57,976 bases of DNA from Gemmatimonadota bacterium (lineage in GTDB: Bacteria; Gemmatimonadota; Gemmatimonadetes; Palauibacterales; KS3-K002). The notes under the pieces are model-generated. The model was not told the DNA's origin, searched no databases, and saw only the letters and a program-made list of their open reading frames with translations. Shown piece by piece: positions 32,397-41,910 of this stretch. The DNA lies in NCBI GenBank assembly GCA_020344015.1, contig CP070812.1, positions 4,573,990-4,631,965 of the forward strand. Reading direction: 5' to 3'. Position numbers and translations under genes: made by a program. The first letter of the stretch is position 1. The number at the start of each line of letters is the position of its first letter.

Positions 32397-34145
32397 TCAA
32401 TACCCGATCGCCCTGCTGTTGCTGCTCCGTGGGTCGGAGGCGCCGTAGAGGGTGCCGTCAGGCTCGCGGATGATCAGCTGTACATCAGCCCAGTAACCGC
32501 GCCTCGACATGATCGTGTGCCCGAACCCCTCGAGCACCGACCTGGTCCGCTCGTCGATGCCGTTCCTCTCGACCATTATCGCGTCGGGCAACAGCTGGTG
32601 GTGGATTCGCGGCGCGTCTACCGCGCTTCGCACATCCATCTCGAAATCGATGACGTTGATGATCGTCTGCGCTACAGCGGTGATGATCCGCGGGCCACCG
32701 GGCGACCCGACGACCATGCGCAGCTCGCCCTCTGGGGCGACGACGATGGAAGGAGTCATCGCCGAAAGCATGCGTCGGCCCGGCGCAACCAAGTTCGCCT
32801 CGCCCTGGATGAGGCCGTACTGGTTCGCGTAGCCGGCTCGCATCGCGAAGTCGTCCATCTCGTTGTTAAGGAAGAAGCCCGCCCGCGCCACCACGACACC
32901 GGAGCCGTACCCCGAGTTGATCGTGTAGGTCAGAGCGACGGCGCTGCCCTGGCCGTCGACGATCGAGTAGTGTGTCGTGTGTGACCCTTCCTGCAGCACC
33001 GGCACGCGATTGAACTGTTCCGACGGCGAGGCGCGGCTACGTGAGATGCCGGCCCGCAATTCCGCCGCGTACTCGTCGCTGATGAGGCGCTCGACGGGCA
33101 TCTCGATATAGTCGGGGTCACCCAAGTAGTAGTTGCGGTCGGCGAACGCCCGGCGAAAGGCCTCGGCGATGAGGTGAATGGCCTCCGGCGAGTTGAAGCC
33201 CAGTTCTCTCAGGTTGTAGCCCTCGAGGATGTTCAGCGTCTCGGCGATCGTGATGCCGCCTGACGACGACGGCGGCATCGAGGCGATGGTATACCCGCGG
33301 TACTCGAATATGATTGGGTCCCGCCACTTCGCGGTGTAGCGCCTCAAGTCTTCGTGCGTGATCAGGCCGCCGCTCCGGCGCATCTCGTCGACGATCATGT
33401 CGGCGATCGCTCCGTGATAGAAAGCCGATTTCCCTTCCGCGGCGATCAGGCGAAGCGTCTCTCCAAGCTGCGGCTGCTGGAAGGTCGAGCCGACACGCGG
33501 GGCCTCGCCGCCCGGGTAGAAGATCTGTTGTGTCGTCTCGAACTCGGCGAAACGAGTCTGTCTGGCGGCCAGGCCATCGTGGAGCGCCTGGGTGACGACG
33601 AAACCGTTTTCGGCCAGCTCGATGGCCGGCGCGATCAGCTCTTCCCAGGAGAGCGAGCCGTAGCGCTGGTGAAGCTCCCAGAGCCCAGCCACCGTACCGG
33701 GCACGCCCGCGGCGAGGTGCCCGAGCACCGAGGCGTCGGTGGGCCGTCCTTCCTCGTCGAGGAAGCGTTGCGGTGTCGCCAGCATCGGCGCCATCTCGCG
33801 GAAGTCGAGTGAGGCCGTCTCACCATCGGCCAGGCGCACGACGGCGAAACCGCCGCCGCCAATGTTGCCGGCGCTGGGATACACCACCGCGAGTGCGAAC
33901 CCGACGGCGATCGCCGCGTCTACAGCGTTACCGCCGGCCTCCAGGATATCGACCCCGACGCGCGTCGCCCGGACGTCGGTGGTGGCCACCATCCCCTGGG
34001 TGCCCGTCCCGATCGGGTCGAGGCCGCGGAACTCCCAGTCGAACGGGAAGACCGTGCCCGCCGGGGCGCCGGCGCCGGTACCCGCTGGGGGCGGCGCGCA
34101 GGCCGCGAGGAAAGAAAGCGCCAGGAGGAGGCTGAAGCGCCGCAT
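32397..34145 (-). CDS. ggt: Gamma-glutamyltransferase, predicted lipoprotein
   Basis: 582 residues. The N terminus has a lipoprotein signal (MRRFSLLLALSFLAAC, lipobox LAAC), so it is probably anchored in the periplasm or outer membrane. Family marks are DVRATRVGVDILEAGGNAVDAAIA, GGGFAVVRLADGE, the autocleavage threonine in HTTHYSIVDGQG near residue 390, and MTPSIV. It cleaves gamma-glutamyl bonds, for example in glutathione-like or gamma-glutamyl peptides. I chose the ATG at 34145 (AAAGGA about 7 nt upstream); an open frame extends to 34229 and would hide the signal. It is followed by the ABC exporter. Confidence 0.93.
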   Translation of the reverse strand: MRRFSLLLALSFLAACAPPPAGTGAGAPAGTVFPFDWEFRGLDPIGTGTQGMVATTDVRATRVGVDILEAGGNAVDAAIAVGFALAVVYPSAGNIGGGGFAVVRLADGETASLDFREMAPMLATPQRFLDEEGRPTDASVLGHLAAGVPGTVAGLWELHQRYGSLSWEELIAPAIELAENGFVVTQALHDGLAARQTRFAEFETTQQIFYPGGEAPRVGSTFQQPQLGETLRLIAAEGKSAFYHGAIADMIVDEMRRSGGLITHEDLRRYTAKWRDPIIFEYRGYTIASMPPSSSGGITIAETLNILEGYNLRELGFNSPEAIHLIAEAFRRAFADRNYYLGDPDYIEMPVERLISDEYAAELRAGISRSRASPSEQFNRVPVLQEGSHTTHYSIVDGQGSAVALTYTINSGYGSGVVVARAGFFLNNEMDDFAMRAGYANQYGLIQGEANLVAPGRRMLSAMTPSIVVAPEGELRMVVGSPGGPRIITAVAQTIINVIDFEMDVRSAVDAPRIHHQLLPDAIMVERNGIDERTRSVLEGFGHTIMSRRGYWADVQLIIREPDGTLYGASDPRSSNSRAIGY

Positions 34146-34180
34146 ATGCCGTTCCTTTCTACTCCATCTGTGCAGGCGGG

Positions 34181-34864
34181 CTAGATGCCGATTCTTGGGC
34201 AGAGGCCCCCCAGGGCGCAAGTGTCGCATGCCGGACGGCCGGCCCGGCAGACCGCTCGCCCGTGACGTATCAGCTGGATATGAAAGGAGAAACGCAGCTC
34301 GGGCGGGACTGAGCTGTCGCGGTTCAGCAGTTCGTGAGCGTGGTCGGCGGTGGCACGCTCTGCGATCAGGCCGAGACGACGCGCGACCCGGTGGACGTGG
34401 GTGTCCACCGGCATGTACGATCGACCCATGGCGAAGCAGAGCACGCAGGCGGCCGTCTTTAGGCCGACGCCGCGGAATGATGTCAGGTAGTCGATGACCT
34501 CGTGGTCGGTCCGTTCTTCCAGGTGTGAGAGGTCGAGATCTCCCTGCTCGTCATAGACTGCAGCCAGCGCCTCCTGCAGCGAGCGCGCCTTCTGCTTCCA
34601 GAGACCGGCCGACTTGATCGCCTTCTCGACCTCTCCCCGCGGCGCGACACGCACCGCATCCCAATCGGGGAAACGCGCTCGTAGCGACTCGTAGGCGCGA
34701 TCCCGGTTCGTGTCGTTCGTGTTCTGACTGAGGATAGTCAGCATCAGCTCGTCCAACGGGCCGATCCGTTTCTTTTGCGCCGGCCCATAGTGATCCTCCA
34801 GGCGGCGGTGCAGCGCCCTGACGCGGCGGCGCAGCGATCGCGGAGGAGCCTTCGTCGCTACCAC
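34181..34864 (-). CDS. nth: Endonuclease III (base-excision DNA glycosylase/lyase)
   Basis: About 227 residues. The helix-hairpin-helix is SFRGVGLKTAACVL with the catalytic lysine, the catalytic aspartate is in PVDTHVHRVARRL, and the C-terminal [4Fe-4S] loop has the canonical spacing C-x6-C-x2-C-x5-C. It removes oxidised pyrimidines. The GTG at 34864 lies inside the last codons of the upstream amidohydrolase (overlap), showing translational coupling; frames farther upstream overlap that gene. Confidence 0.94.
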   Translation of the reverse strand: MVATKAPPRSLRRRVRALHRRLEDHYGPAQKKRIGPLDELMLTILSQNTNDTNRDRAYESLRARFPDWDAVRVAPRGEVEKAIKSAGLWKQKARSLQEALAAVYDEQGDLDLSHLEERTDHEVIDYLTSFRGVGLKTAACVLCFAMGRSYMPVDTHVHRVARRLGLIAERATADHAHELLNRDSSVPPELRFSFHIQLIRHGRAVCRAGRPACDTCALGGLCPRIGI

Positions 34865-36039
34865 TCGGCCAGAACCTTGCAAGCCGCCGCCGCCAACACC
34901 GCCGCCCCACGGGGCAGGCAACTCTCGTCGATGTCGAAACGCGGCGAATGATGGTTGCGCCGGTCGTCCTCGATGGCGGCGCCGAGCCAGAAGAAACAGC
35001 CCGGAGCTTCGCGTGCTAGGAAGGCGAAATCCTCGGCGCCCATGATCAGATCCGCAACCACCACATCATCTTCACCCACGACCGAGCGGGCAGCAGATCG
35101 CACGATCTCGGTCAACCGCACGTCGTTGATCACCGGCGGGTTGCCGTCGCGAATCTGAATCCGCCCTTCGCCGCCGATGGCGTCCGCCACGGCGAATGCG
35201 CGCTGTAGTTCCTCGTGTAGTGTGCTCCGCACTTCAGAATCGAAATAACGCAGTGTGCCTTCTAGTCGGACCTCGCTGCACAAGATATTGGAAGCGGTGC
35301 CGCCCTCGATCGTCCCGAAGGTCACGACCGCGGGCTGCAGGGGATCGACGCGTCGAGCGACGATTCCCTGTGCCGCGAGAATCACATGGCTGGCGAGCAG
35401 CAGCGCGTCTTTCCCTTCGTGGGGTAGCGCGGCGTGGGCGCTCGTGCCGCGGATCGTCCCCAGCAGCGTATCGTTCCCGGCCATCAGCGGGCCCTCGCGG
35501 AACAGGACTTCGTTGGCCGGCGACTCGGCGGCGACGTGCAGACCGACCACCGCGTCGACGCCCTCCATCGCACCGTCTTCGATCATCCTCTGCGCGCCAC
35601 CGACGTTATGCTCGTCGGTCATCTCCTCGGAGGGTTGGAAGATCAGGCGAACGCGGCCCGCCGGCAGATCGCCGCTCCGCTCGCTCTGCGCCAGCAGTAT
35701 CGCGGCACCCAGCAGGCAGGTAACGTGCGCGTCGTGGCCGCAGGCGTGCATGACGCCGTCGACCTGCGAGCGGTAGGGGACGTCGTTAGTCTCCTGGATC
35801 GGGAGAGCATCCATATCGGCGCGGAGCGCCACCGTGCGGCCGTCCCCGCTGCCCAGTTCGCCGACGCAGCCGGTGACACCGACGTCGCTGCGCACGCGGT
35901 AACCCAGACTCTTCAGCCTATCGGCGACCAGTGCGGCGGTGCGGGTCTCCATGAACGAGAGTTCTGGGTGGGCGTGGATGTCGCGCCGGATCTCGATGAG
36001 CTCGGGGGCGAGTTCGCTGGCCCTGGAGAGCAGCTCCAT
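34858..36039 (-). CDS. M20D-family amidohydrolase (N-acyl amino acid hydrolase)
   Basis: 393 residues. Metal residues are found in HACGHDAHVTCLLGA, the PSEE of FQPSEEMTD and the late GAEDFAFL; the HAHPEL near the N terminus is standard for the IAA-amino acid/hippurate hydrolase group. It removes acyl groups from N-acylated amino acids or peptides in the cytosol. The ATG at 36039 has GGGAGG 5-10 nt upstream. It is divergent from murQ, with 73 nt between, and is the first gene of a minus-strand set with nth. Confidence 0.9.
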   Translation of the reverse strand: MELLSRASELAPELIEIRRDIHAHPELSFMETRTAALVADRLKSLGYRVRSDVGVTGCVGELGSGDGRTVALRADMDALPIQETNDVPYRSQVDGVMHACGHDAHVTCLLGAAILLAQSERSGDLPAGRVRLIFQPSEEMTDEHNVGGAQRMIEDGAMEGVDAVVGLHVAAESPANEVLFREGPLMAGNDTLLGTIRGTSAHAALPHEGKDALLLASHVILAAQGIVARRVDPLQPAVVTFGTIEGGTASNILCSEVRLEGTLRYFDSEVRSTLHEELQRAFAVADAIGGEGRIQIRDGNPPVINDVRLTEIVRSAARSVVGEDDVVVADLIMGAEDFAFLAREAPGCFFWLGAAIEDDRRNHHSPRFDIDESCLPRGAAVLAAAACKVLAEW

Positions 36040-36112
36040 TTTCCTCCCTTGTGTCTTTTTGAGCGGACCTGCGAAGGTTAGGTTTCTCGGCATACTTCGG
36101 CAACGGTGTACC

Positions 36113-37546
36113 ATGGCAGACGATCTGTTCGACTCCAGGCTCACAGAGCACAGGAACCCGAGAACGCGGGACATCGACCTCGCCGACGCACTGGGAATCG
36201 TCGATCTCATCAACGCCGAGGACGCTGACGTGCCCGGCGCGGTGCACGCAGAGCGTGAGCGGATCGCCGAGGCGATCGAGATCGCCGTCGAGTGCTTCAA
36301 GCGGGGTGGCCGGCTCGTCTACATAGGTGCGGGGACCAGCGGTCGTCTGGGCGTGCTCGACGCGACGGAGTGTCCGCCGACCTTCGGAACCAATCCCGAG
36401 ATGGTGCAGGGGATCATCGCCGGCGGCGCGGCGGCGCTTACGCGCAGTCAGGAGGGCGCCGAGGATCGTATGGAGGACGGGATGGCGGCTGTCGACGAGG
36501 CGAAGGTAGGTCCTGACGACTTCGTCTTCGGCATCGCCACGTCGAGTACGACGCCTTACGTGCGGGCGGCGCTCGCCCGGGCGGCGGAACGCGGCGCGCG
36601 GACCGGGCTCCTCTGCTGCACGGAGCCCGGCGATGAACTGCGGCGGCTGGTGGATGTGTGCATCGTGCCGTTGGTCGGCCCGGAGGTAATCGCCGGCTCA
36701 ACGCGCATGAAGGCGGGTACGGCGACAAAGCTCGTGCTCAACACTCTGACTACCGGCGCGATGATCCGGCTGGGCAAGGTCTACGGCAATCTGATGGTCG
36801 ACCTGCAGGCGTGGAGCGAGAAGCTCATCGACCGCAGTGCGCGAATCATGATGGCGGCGACGGGCTGCTCGAGGGAAGAGGCGCTGCCGTGCATCGACGA
36901 GGCGGGCGGCTCGCTCAAGCTGGCCGTTGTGATGAAGAACGCCGGCGTCGGCCGCGGGATGGCGGCTCTCTACCTGGCCGAGTCGGACGGTTTCGTGCGC
37001 CGGGCACTCGAGCTGGCCCGGGCGATCGACGATTCGGATGATCCCTACCGCCACTACCCGATAGAACCTCCGGACGAAGGGAGCCTGGAGCTCGTAAGGG
37101 CCGCGCTCCTCAGTGTCCCCGACACGTTAACCGAGCTTGTCTCCCAGGTCTCCAACGATCGGTTGAGCGAAAGGCCCGACTCCCAAAAGTGGTGCGTGAA
37201 AGAGCATATCGAACATCTGCGCGTCGCGGACCACTTCTTCAGCGGCCGGATCACAGCCGTGCTGGATGAGGATGCACCCCTCCTCGCCGATCGCGACGAC
37301 GATGTGGAGAATCGCGAGATCTTCGAGGGCGGTGCGCAGGACACAGCGATCGCCGAGCTCATCGCGAAGCTGGTCGAGAGTCGAACCGCCCTTGTGGAAT
37401 TGATGGAGGGTACGACCGCTGAGCGCTGGGTGCGCGTGGGTCGGCACGAGACTTTCGGCCCGATCTCTGTCTATCAGTTGCTGCGCCATTGCATCTGGCA
37501 CGATCACCGTCACCTAGAGGCGATACGGCGCCTCGTCACCGACTAG
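36113..37546 (+). CDS. murQ: N-acetylmuramic acid 6-phosphate etherase fused to a DinB-like domain
   Basis: 477 residues. Residues 1-305 are MurQ: SIS fold with IGAGTSGRLGVLDATECPPTFG and the catalytic glutamates in TEC and SQEGAEDR, then GSTRMKAGTATK. MurQ splits MurNAc-6-P into GlcNAc-6-P and lactate. Residues 315-477 are a separate four-helix DinB/YfiT-like domain with its metal histidines: H368 in KEHIEHL and H463/H467 in WHDHRHLEAI. The usual MurQ ends near residue 300, so this is a true fusion in one frame. It is the first gene of the recycling operon; AnmK starts 4 nt later. The role of the DinB part is unknown. Confidence 0.9.
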   Translation: MADDLFDSRLTEHRNPRTRDIDLADALGIVDLINAEDADVPGAVHAERERIAEAIEIAVECFKRGGRLVYIGAGTSGRLGVLDATECPPTFGTNPEMVQGIIAGGAAALTRSQEGAEDRMEDGMAAVDEAKVGPDDFVFGIATSSTTPYVRAALARAAERGARTGLLCCTEPGDELRRLVDVCIVPLVGPEVIAGSTRMKAGTATKLVLNTLTTGAMIRLGKVYGNLMVDLQAWSEKLIDRSARIMMAATGCSREEALPCIDEAGGSLKLAVVMKNAGVGRGMAALYLAESDGFVRRALELARAIDDSDDPYRHYPIEPPDEGSLELVRAALLSVPDTLTELVSQVSNDRLSERPDSQKWCVKEHIEHLRVADHFFSGRITAVLDEDAPLLADRDDDVENREIFEGGAQDTAIAELIAKLVESRTALVELMEGTTAERWVRVGRHETFGPISVYQLLRHCIWHDHRHLEAIRRLVTD

Positions 37547-37550
37547 CGGC

Positions 37551-38693
37551 TTGAGTCTTCGTTATCTGGGCCTCATGTCTGGGACCTCTCTGGACGGCGT
37601 CGACGCGGCGCTGGTTCAGGTGGACGAACGGGATGGGCGTCTGGGAGCGTACGTCGAAGCGTTCCGCAGCACCGCGTACGAATCCGAACAGCGTACGGCG
37701 ATCAAACGGGGGCTGGAGGGCGGACCGGCGGAGCTGTGCCGCCTCAACGTCGAGCTTGGCGGTTGGTTCGCAGACGCCGCGCTCCGGCTGCTGGCGAGTG
37801 CCGGCGTGGCGCCCGCCGAGCTGGCTGCGGTTGGCTCGCACGGCCAGACGATCTGGCACGAGCCGCCGGGCGCCGGCGCGGTAGGCGCCACGTTACAGCT
37901 CGGCGAGCCGGCAGTGATCGCCGAGCGCTTGGGTGTGCCGGTGATATCGGACTTCCGGACGCGCGACATCGCAGCGGGCGGCCACGGCGCGCCGCTGGTA
38001 CCGCTCGTCGACCAGCTGATCTTCTCGACGCCGGACGGCCGCCGTGCGCTCCAGAACATCGGTGGGATCGCTAACGTGACGCTGTTGCCGCCCGAAGGAT
38101 CGAGCGAACCCGTCGTCGCCTTCGATACGGGGCCCGGCGTGGCGGTGATCGACGCGGTGGTCGAGTTGGTGAGCGATGGTGCCGAGCGGTACGACCTCGA
38201 CGGCCGCCGTGCTTCCAGGGGACGACCGAGTGAGAAGCTGCTGGCTCTGCTGCTCGCCGACGATTACTTCGCTCAGGCGCCACCGAAGTCGACGGGGCGC
38301 GAGCGCTACGGCGCGGCCTACGCGGAGGAGGTCCTTCGAAAGGGACGTGAGCTGAGCCTCTCCGCGGACGACCTGGTGGCCACGGTCACCGCGCTGACGG
38401 CGCGGACGATCGCCGACGCGTACCGCGACTTCTTTGCGGGCGCGGCTCTTCCGGACGAGTGCATCGTCTCTGGTGGTGGCGCTCGCAACCCGAAACTGAT
38501 GCAGATGCTGGTCGAGGCGATCGACCCCGTACCGGTCACCGACCTGTCGGCGCTGGGTTGGGATCCTGACGCTAAGGAAGCGGCGGTCTTCGCCATACTC
38601 GCCCACCTTCACCTCGCCGGTAGGCCCGGCAACCTGCCGTCCGTCACCGGTGCCGCCGGCCCCCGCGTCCTCGGGAAGTTGACGCCGCCATGA
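37551..38693 (+). CDS. anmK: Anhydro-N-acetylmuramic acid kinase
   Basis: 380 residues. The start MSLRYLGLMSGTSLDGVDAALV and later FDTGPGVAVIDAVV, GGIANVT and SGGGARNPKLM are AnmK signatures. It phosphorylates and opens 1,6-anhydro-MurNAc to MurNAc-6-P, the substrate of MurQ encoded just before. The TTG at 37551 lies 4 nt after the murQ stop. The stop overlaps the nagZ start by 4 nt (ATGA). The set shows that the organism makes anhydro-muropeptides through lytic transglycosylases, as in Gram-negative type recycling. Confidence 0.95.
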   Translation: MSLRYLGLMSGTSLDGVDAALVQVDERDGRLGAYVEAFRSTAYESEQRTAIKRGLEGGPAELCRLNVELGGWFADAALRLLASAGVAPAELAAVGSHGQTIWHEPPGAGAVGATLQLGEPAVIAERLGVPVISDFRTRDIAAGGHGAPLVPLVDQLIFSTPDGRRALQNIGGIANVTLLPPEGSSEPVVAFDTGPGVAVIDAVVELVSDGAERYDLDGRRASRGRPSEKLLALLLADDYFAQAPPKSTGRERYGAAYAEEVLRKGRELSLSADDLVATVTALTARTIADAYRDFFAGAALPDECIVSGGGARNPKLMQMLVEAIDPVPVTDLSALGWDPDAKEAAVFAILAHLHLAGRPGNLPSVTGAAGPRVLGKLTPP

Positions 38694-40150
38694 ACCCGGC
38701 CCGTCTCGTATTTCCTGCGATCCGCTGGGGTAACCGCAACGTAGAGCAAGTCTGGCGCGAGGTGTTCCTCAGTCTCGACCTGGGCGTGGGCGGCTTCGTC
38801 GTCTTTGGCGGCAGCGTAGACGGGATGCGGGAGTTGGTGGCGCGCACCCAGGAGCGCGAGGGCCGACCCGTGTTGTTCGCCGCCGACCTGGAGCGCGGCG
38901 CCGCTCAGCAGCTGGAAGGTGCGACGTCGCTACCTCCCGCTGCAGCGCTGGCATCGACGGATGCGGCGGCGCTGCTGGATGCGGCACGCATCACGGCTCA
39001 AGAGGCGGCCGCCGCCGGGATCGGCTGGGTGCTGGCCCCCGTCGCCGATCTGGATGTCGAGTCGCTGAACCCCATCGTCGGGACTCGCAGCTTCGGGTCC
39101 GAGCCGGCAATCGTGGCGGAACGCGTGCGCGCTTGGGTGGCGACAGTGCAGGAGGAAGGCATACATGCCTGCGCCAAGCACTTCCCGGGTCATGGTCGCA
39201 CGACGGCTGACTCGCACAGCGAGCTTCCTTCCGTCAAGTGGACGCGCGAGACTCTCGAGGCCGACCTGGCACCGTTCCGCGCCGCAATAGAGGCCGAGGT
39301 CAGCTCGGTGATGTTGGCCCACGTGAGCTATCCGGCACTCGACCCCTCTGGCGCGCCGGCCAGCCTGTCGCGAAAAATCGCTGACCTGCTGCGCCGGGAG
39401 ATGAAGTTCGATGGTCTCATCGCCACAGACGCGTTGATCATGGGTGCCGTATCGGCGGCCGCCCGTTCCGAGGCGGAGGCAGCCGTCGAGGCGGTGCGCG
39501 CCGGATGCGATGTGTTGCTCTACCCCTCATCACCGGCGGAGACCGTCACGGCGTTGGAGTCGGCGCTCGAATCGAAGCAGCTGGATCGCCGACAGGTTAC
39601 CAGGTCGGCTGAGCGCATCGGGATCGCTGGCCGGACCGCGGGCGTCGCTGTCGGCGAGCAGGCCCCCGTTCCGAGCCACGCTCGTGCTCTGGAGATGGCC
39701 GCCGCCTCGGTCAGGACCCTGCGCGGCACCCTCCCACAGCCGCGGCCGCATGCGTTCCGGCTCCATTTAGTGGACGACGACGTCGTCGAGCTGCCGGAGT
39801 CGCTGGCCGGGCCGGGCACGAAGCCGCCAGAGCGTGGTGGGTTGGGAGCCGCCTTGCAGAAGCGTGGTGCTGTGATCGTCGAGCCTGAGACAGAAACGCC
39901 GGCCGCCGATCTGATCGCCGTCTTCTCGGACGTGAAAGGTTGGAAGCGTCGCTCCTGGCTCGCACCCGAAAGAGCGAGCGAAGTCAACCGAATCCTCGAG
40001 CGTGACCCCGACACGACGGTCGTCATTTTCGGCCACCCGCGCCTGGCCCAGCAACTGCCCGGTGCCCGAAACGTGCTCTGTGCCTGGTGTGGCGACCCGC
40101 TCATGCAGGAGGGGGTTGCAGAGCATCTGCTGGGCGGCCTGTCAGGATGA
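38690..40150 (+). CDS. nagZ: Beta-N-acetylglucosaminidase NagZ-like (glycoside hydrolase family 3)
   Basis: 486 residues; longer than the 340-residue E. coli NagZ because of a C-terminal domain from about residue 330. The GH3 barrel has KHFPGHGRTTADSHSELP (catalytic Asp-His dyad) and the nucleophile aspartate in IATDALIMGA near residue 246. It releases GlcNAc from GlcNAc-anhydroMurNAc(-peptides). No signal peptide is seen, so it acts in the cytosol, consistent with the import route suggested by the next gene. It is joined to anmK and to the symporter gene by 4-nt overlaps. Confidence 0.92.
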   Translation: MNPARLVFPAIRWGNRNVEQVWREVFLSLDLGVGGFVVFGGSVDGMRELVARTQEREGRPVLFAADLERGAAQQLEGATSLPPAAALASTDAAALLDAARITAQEAAAAGIGWVLAPVADLDVESLNPIVGTRSFGSEPAIVAERVRAWVATVQEEGIHACAKHFPGHGRTTADSHSELPSVKWTRETLEADLAPFRAAIEAEVSSVMLAHVSYPALDPSGAPASLSRKIADLLRREMKFDGLIATDALIMGAVSAAARSEAEAAVEAVRAGCDVLLYPSSPAETVTALESALESKQLDRRQVTRSAERIGIAGRTAGVAVGEQAPVPSHARALEMAAASVRTLRGTLPQPRPHAFRLHLVDDDVVELPESLAGPGTKPPERGGLGAALQKRGAVIVEPETETPAADLIAVFSDVKGWKRRSWLAPERASEVNRILERDPDTTVVIFGHPRLAQQLPGARNVLCAWCGDPLMQEGVAEHLLGGLSG

Positions 40151-41910
40151 GTGAGCTCGACTGGCTGGTAATCGCCGCTTACCTGATCGGCACACTCCTC
40201 ATCGGCATCTGGTTCTCGCGCCGCGGAGCGAGGAGCTTCGCCGAGTTCTTCGTCAGTGGGCGCGCACTCCCCTGGTGGCTGGCCGGGACCTCGATGGCGG
40301 CCACCACGTTCAGCGTCGACACACCGCTCTACGTCACCGGCCTCGTGGCGCGCCGCGGCATCGCCGGCAATTGGGAGTGGTGGGCGTTCGCCATCACTCA
40401 CGTGCTGATGATCTACCTCTTCGCGCGCCTCTGGCGCCGCAGCGAGGTCGTCACCGACGTCGAGCTCACCGAGCTGCGCTACGGCGGCAAGCCGGCGGCC
40501 CTGCTGCGAGGTGCCCGCGCCTTCATCTTCGCTGTGCCCATCAACTGCATTGGAATGGGCTACGCCATGCTGGCGATGCGGAAGGTGATCGAGGCGCTCG
40601 GCCTCTGGGATGCACTGGCCATCGATCTGCCGGGAGAGCCGCGACTATGGATCGTCTTCGCGCTGTCCGTCTTCGTTCTCGTCTACGCCGGCCTGGCCGG
40701 CCTCTGGGGCGTCGTGACTACCGACTTCATCCAGTTCGGGCTCGCCTTGATCGGCGCCTTGATCGTCGTCGTCTTCGCGTTGCCCGACGTCGGCGGCATC
40801 GCCGGCATCAAGATGACGCTGGCCCAGCAGGGGTTGAGCGACCGGCTAGACTTCATGCCCTGGTCCGATGTCGCCCAGCTGTCGATGACCACGTTCCTCG
40901 CCTACATCGGGATTCAATGGTGGGCGTTTCGCAACACCGACGGCGGCGGCATGTTCATCCAACGCTTCATCTCGTCGAAGACCGAGGAGGATGCGCAGAA
41001 GGCGGCATGGTTGTTCAACGTGCTGCACTACGTCGTGCGTACCTGGCCGTGGATCGTCGTGGCCCTCGTCGCACTCATCCTCTACCCGACACTCGCCGAT
41101 CCAGAGATCGGCTATATCCAGTTGATGCTCGATTACCTGCCCGCTGGCTTGCTGGGTTTGGTGATCGCGTCATTCCTGGCGGCGTTCATGTCGACGGTCT
41201 CGACGCTGATCAACTGGGGCGCCTCGTACATCGTAAACGACCTTTACGTACGCTGGGCGCATCCTGAGGCCGGCGACAGAGAGAAGGTGCTGGTGGGCCG
41301 CCTCGCGTCTGTGGTCATCGTAGCGCTCGCTGCGACGGCTGCCTTCTTTGCCCAGGATATCGGAACCGTCTTCCGCTTCATGATCGCCATCGGCACCGGG
41401 CCGGGCGCGGTACTGATTCTGAGGTGGTTCTGGTGGCGGGTGAACGCATGGGGCGAACTGGCGGCGATGCTCGCCGGACTTCTCATCGCGCTCCTGTCAT
41501 ATCTGCCGATGTTCGGGGAGGTCGATTTCGGTGTGCGCTTGGCAGTGACGGCGTTCGGTTCGGCGGCCGTCTGGTTGCCGATAATGCTGCTCACTCGACC
41601 CGAGTCGGAGGAGACGTTGGCGGAGTTCTACCGGCGCACGCGGCCCGGTGGCCCCGGTTGGCAACGCCAGCGGGAGATCACCGGGCTGGCACCACTACAG
41701 GACCTGGGCGCCGATGTGCGGTCCGGGGCCCTCGGGATAGTGCTGTTGTTCGCCTTGATGTTCGGGGTCGGTTGGCTGGTCCTCGGGTCTTGGGGACGCG
41801 GGGTGGCTGCGTTGGGGACGGCGGCAGTGGCGTTCTTGCTGTTGGCGCGGTCGCATCGCGGAGACTCTTTGACCGGTGGGAAGCGTGGGTCGTACATTGC
41901 GACACCGTGA
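40147..41910 (+). CDS. Sodium:solute symporter (SSS family) in the cell-wall recycling operon
   Basis: 587 residues with about 13 membrane segments. SSS motifs: FFVSGRALPWWLAGTSMAATTFSVDTPLYVTG at the start and AFMSTVSTLINWGASYIVNDLY in the middle (both shown only in part of the family core). It couples Na+ to import of a solute. The overlap with nagZ (ATGA) and location between nagZ and the amidase suggest an amino-sugar or muropeptide substrate, in place of the usual AmpG permease; this is inference from context. The last 80 residues include two extra hydrophobic segments. Confidence 0.85.
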   Translation: MSELDWLVIAAYLIGTLLIGIWFSRRGARSFAEFFVSGRALPWWLAGTSMAATTFSVDTPLYVTGLVARRGIAGNWEWWAFAITHVLMIYLFARLWRRSEVVTDVELTELRYGGKPAALLRGARAFIFAVPINCIGMGYAMLAMRKVIEALGLWDALAIDLPGEPRLWIVFALSVFVLVYAGLAGLWGVVTTDFIQFGLALIGALIVVVFALPDVGGIAGIKMTLAQQGLSDRLDFMPWSDVAQLSMTTFLAYIGIQWWAFRNTDGGGMFIQRFISSKTEEDAQKAAWLFNVLHYVVRTWPWIVVALVALILYPTLADPEIGYIQLMLDYLPAGLLGLVIASFLAAFMSTVSTLINWGASYIVNDLYVRWAHPEAGDREKVLVGRLASVVIVALAATAAFFAQDIGTVFRFMIAIGTGPGAVLILRWFWWRVNAWGELAAMLAGLLIALLSYLPMFGEVDFGVRLAVTAFGSAAVWLPIMLLTRPESEETLAEFYRRTRPGGPGWQRQREITGLAPLQDLGADVRSGALGIVLLFALMFGVGWLVLGSWGRGVAALGTAAVAFLLLARSHRGDSLTGGKRGSYIATP

